From contig CAZWIF010000067.1 of NCBI GenBank assembly GCA_964634355.1, positions 1 through 5,492 of the forward strand: DNA of 5,492 nucleotides, written 5' to 3'. This stretch comes from CAKPSH01 sp964634355 (lineage in GTDB: Bacteria; Bacillota; Clostridia; TANB77; CAG-508). Under the pieces are notes generated by a model. The model was given only the letters and a program-made list of their open reading frames with translations. It was not told where the DNA came from and made no database searches. This document shows, piece after piece, positions 1 through 5,492 of this stretch (its first letter is position 1; every line of letters begins with the position of its first letter). The translations under genes were made by a program, and so were the position numbers.

Positions 1-294
1 ACAATACATTCAAGTGAAATGATGGAGGCTTTAATTGAACCTGCTATGCAGGTTGTTGATGCAGTTCATTCAGTATTAGAAAGAACACCACCAGAGTTAA
101 TTGCTGATATAAGTCAAAAAGGTATATATATGACAGGTGGAGGTTGTTTACTTAGTGGGTTAGATAAATTATTACAAGAAAAGACTGGAATTAACGTTAT
201 GATTGCAGAAGATTCTGTATCATGTGTAGCGTTAGGAACAGGAAAAGCATTAGATAATCTAGATGTGTTAGACGGTAAAAAAATATTAAAATAA
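1..294 (+). CDS. mreB: Rod shape-determining protein MreB/Mbl, C-terminal part
   Basis: This is the last 97 residues of an MreB/Mbl-type bacterial actin; the frame is already open at base 1 and the 5' part lies outside the window. MreB-family proteins form ATP-dependent filaments under the membrane and guide elongasome cell-wall synthesis in rod-shaped cells. Visible family signatures are the helix region EALIEPAMQVVDAV, the segment ERTPPELIADI, the nucleotide-site glycine motif MTGGGCLLSGLDKLL, and the closing AEDSVSCVALGTGKAL, all in the order and spacing of MreB C-termini. The protein ends shortly after this at GKKILK, a normal end for the family. MreB, Mbl and MreBH cannot be told apart from this fragment, so the symbol is generic. 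The methionines at 19 and 22 are internal, not starts. Confidence 0.92.
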   Translation, partial: TIHSSEMMEALIEPAMQVVDAVHSVLERTPPELIADISQKGIYMTGGGCLLSGLDKLLQEKTGINVMIAEDSVSCVALGTGKALDNLDVLDGKKILK

Positions 295-313
295 AAATCA
301 GTTTATATTTACA

Positions 314-338
314 GGGGGGCACGGGGCACCGTGCCCTT
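314..338. repeat. GC-rich palindrome, REP-like intergenic element
   Basis: A perfect 8-bp inverted repeat, GGGCACGG (317-324) and CCGTGCCC (329-336), with a 4-nt loop; on the plus strand two G-U pairs can extend it. The left side is also a tandem duplication of GGGGCAC (316-322 and 323-329). It is almost pure G+C within a very AT-rich intergenic region. No T-run follows on either strand, so it is not a standard intrinsic terminator for the mreB gene, although it could slow or partly block transcription or protect an mRNA end. Similar G/C-rich palindromes dispersed between genes occur in many Clostridia, some mobilised by REP-associated (RAYT/IS200-like) transposases. That this is a member of such a family is inference; only one copy is in the window. 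Confidence 0.55.
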
Positions 339-400
339 GAAAAGTAGAGGTTAATTAAAGAAATGTAAATTAATTGGAAGGGCGATAGCTCAACATTAGA

Positions 401-405
401 AAGGA
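401..405 (+). promoter_or_regulatory. Ribosome binding site of mtaB
   Basis: AAGGA lies 10 nt before the ATG at 416, an ordinary spacing. It is 20 nt from the TTG at 426 that opens the long frame, too far for efficient initiation. This site therefore argues that translation was built to start at 416 and that the offset between the two frames is a frameshift, not an alternative TTG start. Confidence 0.7.
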
Positions 406-415
406 AAATACTAAA

Positions 416-1703
416 ATGAAAAAAATTGCTTTTTATACATTACGGTTGTAAAGTCAATCAATATGAAACAAATGCAATGAAACAGAAATTTATCGAAGCA
501 GGATATGAAATTGTTGATTTCGAAGATGTAGCTGATGTATATATCGTAAATACATGTACTGTAACAAATATGGCTGATAGAAAGTCTAGACAAATACTAA
601 GAAGAGCGAAGCAAATTAATAAGAATTCGTTGCTAGTAATAGTTGGATGTTATGTACAAGTAGGAATAGATGAACTAGAAAAAATTGAAGAAATTGATTT
701 AATACTTGGAAATAATGAAAAAAATGATATTGTGAAATATGTAGATGAATATCAAAAGAAGAAAATCATTGTATCAGACATTAATAAACAACAAGAATAT
801 AAGGATTTTGGAGATACGACATATACTGAAAAAGTAAGGGCATTTATAAAAGTTCAGGATGGTTGTAACAATTTTTGTAGTTATTGTATTATTCCTTATG
901 CAAGAGGGAGAGTTAGAAGTAGAAAAATAGAAAATGTAGTAAGTGAAATTAAGGATATTTCTAAGAAAGGAATTAAAGAAGTTGTTATTACAGGGATACA
1001 TATTGCTTCCTATGGAAAAGATTTTGAAGAAAACATAGGATTAATAGACTTATTGGAAGAAATTAATAAAATTGAAGGAATAGAGAGAATAAGGTTAGGT
1101 TCATTAGAACCAAAATTGATAACAGTGGAATTTGTAGAAAGACTAAATAAATTAGAAAAAATATGCGACCAATTTCATATGTCTCTTCAGAGTGGCTGTG
1201 ATGAAACATTAAAAAGAATGAATAGAAAATATACGACTGAAGAATTTGAAAGAGGTGTAAATATCTTGAGACAAGCATATCCAAATTCACTCTTAACAGC
1301 TGATATTATAGTTGGATTTCCAGGTGAGACGGAGAGAGAGTTTCAAACTACATATGATTTCCTAAAGAAAATAGGTTTTTATAAAATACATACTTTTAAA
1401 TATTCAAAAAGAAAAGGTACAGTGGCAGAAAAAATGCCAAATCAGGTATTACCAGAGATTCAAGAGCAAAGAAGTAAAAAAATAATAAAATTATCAGATG
1501 AGATGCAAAAAAAATATAATGACAGTTATATTGGAAAAAAAGTAAAAGTGCTTTTTGAAGAGAAAGAAGGAAAATATTATAAGGGGCATACAACAAATTA
1601 TATGATGATATATACAAAAACAGAAAGAAACTTGGAAAATAAGATTGAGACTGTGAAGATAGAAAAGCTAGAAGAGGGAAAGATAATATCAAATGAAGTT
1701 TAA
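416..1703 (+). CDS. mtaB: tRNA t6A37 methylthiotransferase MtaB, apparent frameshift at codon 10
   Basis: MtaB is a radical-SAM enzyme that converts t6A at position 37 of ANN-decoding tRNAs into ms2t6A, in the cytoplasm. The long frame (from 426) shows the N-terminal methylthiotransferase domain with its cluster cysteines at residues 8 (GCKVNQYE), 44 (NTCTVT) and 75 (VGCYVQ). The radical-SAM triad CX3CX2C follows at 147, 151 and 154 (DGCNNFCSYCIIPYARGR), with a TRAM-like C-terminal tail from about residue 360. GCKVNQYETNAM is typical of MtaB rather than MiaB or RimO. The ATG at 416 reads MKKIAFYTL, the usual beginning of this family, and then hits a stop at 449-451. Removing one base (C443) joins it exactly to GCKVNQYE and gives a 428-residue protein, normal for the family. 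The break is either a real mutation or an assembly/base error; all catalytic cysteines lie after it. The preceding gene stops 121 nt upstream. Confidence 0.93.
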
Positions 1704-1711
1704 TAATACCT

Positions 1712-1921
1712 TGAATTTGTATGAAAATTATGATAATATAAATCAGTAAAAGGTTGGACATAAAAANNNNNNNNNNNNNNNNNNNNNNNNNNNNNNNNNN
1801 NNNNNNNNNNNNNNNNNNNNNNNNNNNNNNNNNNNNNNNNNNNNNNNNNNNNNNNNNNNNNNNNNNTGAATTTGTATGAAAATTATGATAATATAAATCA
1901 GTAAAAGGTTGGACATAAAAA
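1712..1921. other. 100-N scaffold gap flanked by identical 55-bp ends (probable false gap)
   Basis: Bases 1767-1866 are all N. The 55 bases before the gap (1712-1766) are identical to the 55 bases after it (1867-1921). Exact identity of contig ends at a round k-mer length is the signature of two de Bruijn-graph contigs that share their terminal k-mer and were then joined with a placeholder. If so, nothing is missing: one copy and the Ns should collapse, leaving about 209 nt between mtaB and uvrA. A true tandem repeat of this segment is the alternative. No gene is visible in 1704-1921; the repeated unit is AT-rich without a clear terminator for mtaB. Confidence 0.8.
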
Positions 1922-1942
1922 CGCTTCGCGACAAGATGCACA

Positions 1943-2040
1943 CGAATTTCTTTTCAAGAAATTTGGCGCCAGAACAAATTTACGGAAAGCCATACAGGAA
2001 AGTTAAAATGGAGTGTATATTAAGGCTTTCTGATTTGTTC
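1943..2040 (+). other. Structured leader upstream of uvrA: two hairpins and a palindrome
   Basis: Three structures sit end to end. First, a hairpin 1943-1952/1956-1965 has a 10-pair stem including one G-U and a 3-nt loop. Second, TGGCGCCA (1964-1971) is a perfect palindrome. Third, a larger hairpin pairs GAACAAAT (1972-1979) with ATTTGTTC (2033-2040) and CGGAAAGCC (1983-1991) with GGCTTTCTG (2024-2032), with a TTA bulge (1980-1982), one G-U pair and a 32-nt loop. The stretch is richer in G+C than its flanks and ends 27 nt before the uvrA start. It matches no riboswitch I recognise and has no terminator T-run. It could be a 5' leader element, a small RNA, or a dispersed intergenic repeat. Confidence 0.5.
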
Positions 2041-2054
2041 AATAATATATAAAA

Positions 2055-2059
2055 AAGGA
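2055..2059 (+). promoter_or_regulatory. Ribosome binding site of uvrA
   Basis: AAGGA in an A-rich stretch, 8 nt before the ATG at 2068. It fixes that ATG as the start; the encoded N-terminus MNDKIIIKGAKEHNLKNI also aligns with normal UvrA N-termini. No convincing sigma-A promoter can be assigned immediately upstream. Confidence 0.8.
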
Positions 2060-2067
2060 ATGACATT

Positions 2068-4903
2068 ATGAACGATAAAATTATTATAAAAGGAGCAAAA
2101 GAACACAATTTAAAGAATATAAATTTAGAAATTCCAAGAGATAAATTAGTGGTTATTACAGGACTTTCTGGTTCTGGAAAATCGTCTTTGGCTTTTGACA
2201 CTTTGTATGCTGAAGGTCAACGTAGATATGTTGAGAGCTTGTCTTCTTACGCAAGACAGTTTTTAGGAATAATGGAAAAACCAGATGTTGAGTCTATTGA
2301 AGGACTTTCTCCTGCAATCTCAATTGATCAAAAAACAACTTCTAAAAATCCAAGGTCAACTGTTGGAACTGTTACTGAGATATATGATTATATCCGTTTA
2401 CTTTATGCAAGGATTGGTGTGGCATATTGTCCTAACTGTGGTAAAAAGATTGAGAAACAAACTTTAGACCAAATTGTTGATGATATATTAAAACTTCCAG
2501 AAAATACTAAAATTCAAATATTGGCACCTGTCGTTCGTGGAAGAAAAGGAGAATTTGTAAAACAATTTGAGGGGTATCGAAAACAAGGTTTTGTTAGAAT
2601 AAGAATAGATGGAGAAATGTTAGAGTTAACTGATGACATTGAAATAGATAGAAAGAAAAAACACAATATTGAATTAGTTATAGATAGACTAGTTATAAAA
2701 GAAGGCATTAGAAATCGATTGGCAGAATCTATAGAAATATCTTTAAAAAGTGCAAATAACCTTGTTTTAGTGGATGTTATAGAAAAAGATAATAAATACG
2801 AAAAAATGTATAACACAAATTATTCTTGCGCAGATTGTGGAATAAGTATAGATGAATTAACTCCAAGAATGTTTTCTTTTAACAACCCATTCGGTGCCTG
2901 TCCAGCTTGCACTGGTATTGGCTATCTGATGAAAATGGATGAGGATTTAATAATACCTGACAAGAATAAAACTCTATATGATGGAGTAAAAGCATTTGGA
3001 GCAAGCACTATGAAAAAAGGTGACACAATGGCTAAAATGTATTTCGAAAGTATTGGAAGACATTATGGTGTCAATATTAAACAGCCTATAAAAAAATTAC
3101 CAAGAGAGTTTTTAGAAAAAATTTTGTATGGTACAGGAGACGAAAAGATTAACTTTGAATATGAATCTCCATATGGAATAAGAAAATTTACTAGCCTATT
3201 TGAAGGAGTAATTCCTACTTTAGAGAGAAGACATAATGATACGAAATCTCAAGGAATGAGAGATTTTTATGAGATGTATATGAGTGAAGCGGATTGTCCA
3301 GTTTGTAATGGTGCAAGACTGAAAAAAGAAAGCTTGGCTGTTAAAGTTGGAGATAAGAATATAAATGAATTGACAGATATGTCAATTGTTAAGATAAAAC
3401 AATTTTTAAAGGATTTACAATTAACAAGACAAGAGGCTATGATTGCTGATATGATTTTAAAAGAATTAGATAAAAGATTACAATTTTTACTAGATGTTGG
3501 GCTTGAATATTTAACATTATCTAGAGCGGCAGGAACTTTATCAGGTGGAGAAGCACAACGTATACGTCTTGCTACACAAATTGGTTCAAGTTTAACAGGA
3601 GTTCTTTATATATTAGATGAACCAAGTATAGGTTTACATCAAAGAGATAATGAAAAACTAATCGCAACTCTTAAAAAGTTAAGGGATTTAGGAAATTCAG
3701 TATTAGTTGTAGAGCATGATGAAGATACTATGTATGCAGCAGATCAAATTATAGATATAGGACCAGGTGCAGGTGTGCATGGAGGAAATATTTTAGGACA
3801 AGGGTCAGCAGAAGAAATTAAATTAATAGAAGGTTCAGAAACAGGAGCATATTTGAGCGGGAGAAAGAAGATTGAGGTTCCGAAGAAGAGAAGGAAATCA
3901 AACGGAAAATCAATTGAAGTAATTGGTGCTACACACAATAATCTAAAAAATATAAATGTAAAATTTCCACTAGGCGTTTTTACCTGTGTTACTGGAGTTT
4001 CTGGTTCGGGAAAGAGTACTTTAGTAAATGACATTTTATACAAGACAATCGCGAGGGATTTAAATAGAGCCAATGAAAAACCAGGTAAATGTAAAGAGAT
4101 AAAAGGTATTGAAAATATAGATAAGATAATTAATATAGACCAATCTCCAATAGGAAGAACACCTCGTTCTAACCCTGCAACTTATACAGGAGTTTTTGAT
4201 GAGATAAGAGAAATTTTTGCGACTACAAATGAAGCAAAGATGAGGGGATACCAAAAAGGAAGATTTAGTTTTAATATTCCAGGTGGAAGGTGTGAGGCTT
4301 GTTCAGGGGATGGTTCTTTAAAAATTGAAATGCACTTTTTACCGGATATTTATGTACCTTGTGAAGTGTGTGGCGGCGCTAGATATAATAGAGAGACTTT
4401 AGAGGTAAAATATAAAGGAAAGAGTATTGCAGATGTACTTGATATGACAGTTGAAGAGGCATTAGTGTTTTTTGAGAATATTCCTAAGATTAAACAAAAA
4501 ATACAGACCTTAAATGATGTGGGATTGGGATATATTAAATTAGGACAACCTTCTACAACCCTATCAGGTGGAGAAGCCCAACGTGTGAAACTTGCAACTG
4601 AGCTTTCAAAGAGAGCTACAGGAAAGACTTTGTATATATTAGATGAACCAACAACAGGACTTCATACAGCAGATGTTCATAGGTTAGTTAATATATTGCA
4701 AAGACTTGTAGATACAGGANNNNNNNNNNATAATTGTTATAGAGCATAATTTGGACTTAATAAAAGCATGTGATTATATAATAGACTTAGGACCAGAAGG
4801 AGGAGAAGGCGGAGGAACAGTAGTTCAAGTGGGAACGCCTGAGCAAGTGACGAAGAATGAGAAAAGTTATACAGGACAGTTTTTAAAGAAGTATTTGGAA
4901 TAA
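2068..4903 (+). CDS. uvrA: Excinuclease ABC subunit A (UvrA)
   Basis: UvrA is the dimeric ABC-family ATPase that finds bulky DNA lesions and loads UvrB in nucleotide excision repair. Both ATPase halves are intact. The first has Walker A GLSGSGKS at residues 32-39, signature LSGGEAQR at 491-498, Walker B LYILDEPS at 513-520 and the switch histidine in VVEHD near 550. The second has Walker A GVSGSGKS at 643-650, signature LSGGEAQR at 832-839 and Walker B LYILDEPTTG from 855. Zinc-binding cysteine pairs are at 254/257 with 278/281, and at 742/745 with 765/768. The C-terminus is read after the 10-N patch in another frame (VIEHNLDLIKACDYIIDLGPEGG, ending KKYLE, stop 4901-4903). Comparison with UvrA shows only Asn-Thr should be missing there (6 nt), so the shift is an assembly artefact. 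Corrected length is about 943 residues, normal for the family. uvrB is not in the window. Confidence 0.98.
4720..4729. other. 10-N patch inside uvrA (assembly placeholder)
   Basis: Ten Ns lie between DTG and IIVIEHN. The conserved UvrA sequence here is G-N-T followed by four hydrophobic residues and EHN; four hydrophobic residues (IIVI) are present, so exactly two residues, Asn-Thr, are missing. The true insert should therefore be 6 nt. Ten Ns are an arbitrary filler and give a false frameshift with a false stop at 4747-4749. Confidence 0.85.
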
Positions 4904-4954
4904 GATAGAGAACAAATCGGAAAACCTTAATATACTTTCCTATTAGATAAAATA

Positions 4955-4982
4955 AAAGGCACATTACTGTGCCTTTCTTTTT
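4955..4982. terminator. Bidirectional intrinsic terminator between uvrA and the minus-strand microgene
   Basis: A perfect 9-bp stem, AAAGGCACA (4955-4963) with TGTGCCTTT (4968-4976), has a TTAC loop. On the plus strand the stem runs into TTTCTTTTT, ending uvrA transcription 51 nt after its stop codon. On the minus strand it is followed by TTTTATTTTATC, so it also ends the convergent microgene, whose stop codon lies just 4 nt before the stem on that strand. Confidence 0.9.
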
Positions 4983-5067
4983 ATCTATCGTTATTTTGAT
5001 TTTGATTTTGGTTGTTATTGTTATTATTGTTGTTATTATTATTTTTGTTTTTCTTTTCCTTTGACAT
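4981..5067 (-). CDS. 28-residue asparagine/glutamine-rich microprotein
   Basis: This is a minus-strand frame of 28 codons and a TAA stop. The peptide begins MSKEKKNK, continues with 11 consecutive asparagines and ends QNQNQNNDR. It has a charged lysine-rich head and a low-complexity polar tail, with no signal peptide, membrane segment or cysteine. I do not recognise a family with a known function. Evidence that it is a gene is contextual: a near-perfect GGAGGT ribosome binding site 9 nt upstream, and a strong terminator directly after the stop. Asparagine is coded by a mix of AAT and AAC, so the tract is not one pure triplet repeat. Small Asn/Gln-rich proteins are known among spore proteins (gamma-type SASPs in Bacillus are much longer), but a spore role here would be speculation. 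The alternative is a non-coding AT-rich transcript. Confidence 0.6.
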   Translation of the reverse strand: MSKEKKNKNNNNNNNNNNNQNQNQNNDR

Positions 5068-5076
5068 ATTGAATGC

Positions 5077-5082
5077 ACCTCC
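5077..5082 (-). promoter_or_regulatory. Strong Shine-Dalgarno for the Asn-rich microprotein
   Basis: On the minus strand GGAGGT lies 9 nt before the ATG at 5067. It is the strongest ribosome binding site in the window, stronger than those of mtaB and uvrA, and is the main reason to treat the short frame as translated. Confidence 0.7.
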
Positions 5083-5093
5083 ATTACAATTTA

Positions 5094-5123
5094 AGTATAA
5101 CAATATTATTAACAAAATATAAA
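5094..5123 (-). promoter_or_regulatory. Possible promoter of the Asn-rich microgene
   Basis: On the minus strand TATACT (5094-5099) could be a -10 box, with TTTATA 18 nt upstream (5118-5123) as a weak -35. Transcription would begin near 5087, giving a very short leader just ahead of the ribosome binding site. The surrounding sequence is so AT-rich that such matches arise easily. Confidence 0.3.
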
Positions 5124-5167
5124 AAAATATACAAAAATTAAAGAAAGATATATATAAATATGTATCA

Positions 5168-5179
5168 TAACATCATAAC
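5168..5179. repeat. Left copy of a 12-bp direct repeat flanking the RNA candidate
   Basis: TAACATCATAAC here recurs exactly at 5388-5399. The left copy also sits in a tandem pair of ATCATAAC (5164-5179). The two copies bracket the structured RNA candidate, 220 nt apart. Confidence 0.5.
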
Positions 5180-5210
5180 GTTACAATTTACAGCTATTTT
5201 TATTAATATA

Positions 5211-5387
5211 AGGGAATTCTAATATAATTATTAAGTAATGAGTTCGACCCCCGTGTATTTATTCACAGTATGTCCTTAGAGTGTGTATCTATAATAGGAA
5301 TATTCGGTATCTTAAGCGCCTTAGAGAACGGAATGAATTAATAATTATATTACAATTCCCTCAGTAATTTTCATGGGCTGTGAATAG
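5211..5387 (+). ncRNA. Candidate structured non-coding RNA, possibly raiA-motif-like
   Basis: A long helix joins 5211-5234 with 5338-5361: 24 positions with a single C-C mismatch (5219/5353). Its interior (5235-5337) includes a hairpin TCTTAAG (5310-5316) with CTTAGAGA (5320-5327, one bulged G) around a CGC loop, and a direct repeat of CCTTAGAG (5274-5281, 5319-5326). Two interior segments pair with sequence outside the helix, as pseudoknots would: TATTCACAG (5260-5268) with CTGTGAATA (5378-5386), perfect, and CCCGTG (5250-5255) with CATGGG (5372-5377), one wobble. G-U pairs at 5253/5374, 5259/5387 and 5269/5377 work only on the plus strand. There is no protein-coding frame. A roughly 180-200 nt, pseudoknotted RNA in Clostridia fits the raiA motif, usually near raiA/hpf and comFC; I cannot confirm this from memory of the consensus. 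The exact ends are uncertain, and a weak promoter-like GTTACA-N18-TAATAT lies at 5180-5209. Confidence 0.6.
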
Positions 5388-5399
5388 TAACATCATAAC
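5388..5399. repeat. Right copy of the 12-bp direct repeat
   Basis: TAACATCATAAC, identical to 5168-5179, begins immediately after the last base paired in the RNA candidate. It could be a duplicated target site of an inserted element, a protein-binding site, or chance in AT-rich sequence. Confidence 0.5.
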
Positions 5400-5446
5400 A
5401 AGAAAATTTTAACAAAAGAAGAAAATATGTTGAAAATTTTTTTATA

Positions 5447-5474
5447 TTGTGATTAAATATAATTGAGTTATATT
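5447..5474 (+). promoter_or_regulatory. Possible promoter toward a gene beyond the right edge
   Basis: TTGTGA (5447-5452) and TATATT (5469-5474) are spaced 16 nt apart, with 4/6 and 5/6 matches to sigma-A boxes. The remainder of 5400-5492 is AT-rich and holds no gene I can support. The downstream gene is not visible, so the direction of use is inferred. Confidence 0.3.
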
Positions 5475-5492
5475 AAATATAGTTACAATTCT

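Noticed and set aside
1396..1941. 181-codon minus-strand frame opposite mtaB
   Set aside because: It is antisense to mtaB, runs through the N gap, and has the Phe/Leu/Ile-rich composition expected of the reverse of A-rich coding sequence.
1972..1985. Possible LexA/SOS box before uvrA (GAAC...TTAC)
   Set aside because: The right half does not match GTTC. The GAAC here is better explained as one arm of the 1972-2040 hairpin, whose GTTC is about 60 nt away.
1749..2005. Open plus-strand frame through 1911-2005 (reads ...NASRQDAHEFLFKKFG... to a TAA)
   Set aside because: It has no start codon or ribosome binding site, a stop codon upstream in the post-gap copy, and only about 33 codons overlapping strong hairpins. 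The protein-like look is probably chance, though a decayed gene end cannot be excluded.
4737..5084. 115-codon minus-strand frame over the end of uvrA
   Set aside because: It is antisense to the uvrA C-terminus and crosses the terminator. Its ATG overlaps the Shine-Dalgarno of the real microgene, which is in another frame.
5145..5166. Imperfect AT palindrome GATATATATAAATATGTATC
   Set aside because: It is low-complexity AT sequence with several mismatches, so the symmetry is not informative.
5239..5255. GTTCGAC motif suggesting a tRNA T-arm or tmRNA end
   Set aside because: There is no acceptor stem, anticodon arm or CCA-side partner, and tmRNA tag features are absent; the segment fits better inside the pseudoknotted RNA candidate.

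Overview
The window is AT-rich, low-GC DNA with Clostridia-like genes, AGGA/GGAGG ribosome binding sites and T-tailed terminators. It most likely comes from a Bacillota (Clostridia) genome, probably a draft or metagenome-assembled one, because it contains two runs of N (100 and 10 bases) that both look like assembler joins. The species cannot be named from the sequence.

Layout, left to right. Positions 1-294 are the C-terminal end of the actin-like rod-shape protein MreB/Mbl. A short intergenic stretch follows, carrying a GC-rich palindrome that is foreign in composition to its surroundings. Positions 416-1703 are mtaB, the radical-SAM enzyme that methylthiolates t6A37 in tRNA. An extra base near its start separates the expected ATG and first nine codons from the rest of the gene. 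Positions 1704-2067 are non-coding: a 100-N gap whose two sides carry the same 55 bp, then a strongly structured leader. Positions 2068-4903 are uvrA, the damage-recognition ATPase of nucleotide excision repair. It is complete except for a 10-N patch that shifts the frame artificially. A bidirectional terminator (4955-4982) lies between uvrA and a convergent minus-strand microgene (4981-5067) for a 28-residue asparagine/glutamine-rich peptide with an excellent ribosome binding site.

The last 400 bases have no long gene but contain the most interesting object. A plus-strand structured RNA candidate (about 5211-5387) has a 24-position terminal helix with one mismatch. Two further helices pair its interior with sequence downstream of the helix, as in a pseudoknot. 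G-U pairs indicate the plus strand. Size, complexity and a Clostridia background are compatible with the raiA-motif RNA class, but that identity is inference. A weak promoter at the right edge points toward a gene outside the window.

The three protein genes are housekeeping genes of cell shape, tRNA modification and DNA repair. They share orientation but are separated by 121 nt and by about 209 nt (after removing the likely false gap), so they need not form one operon. No defence system, insertion sequence transposase, CRISPR array, tRNA or rRNA is visible.
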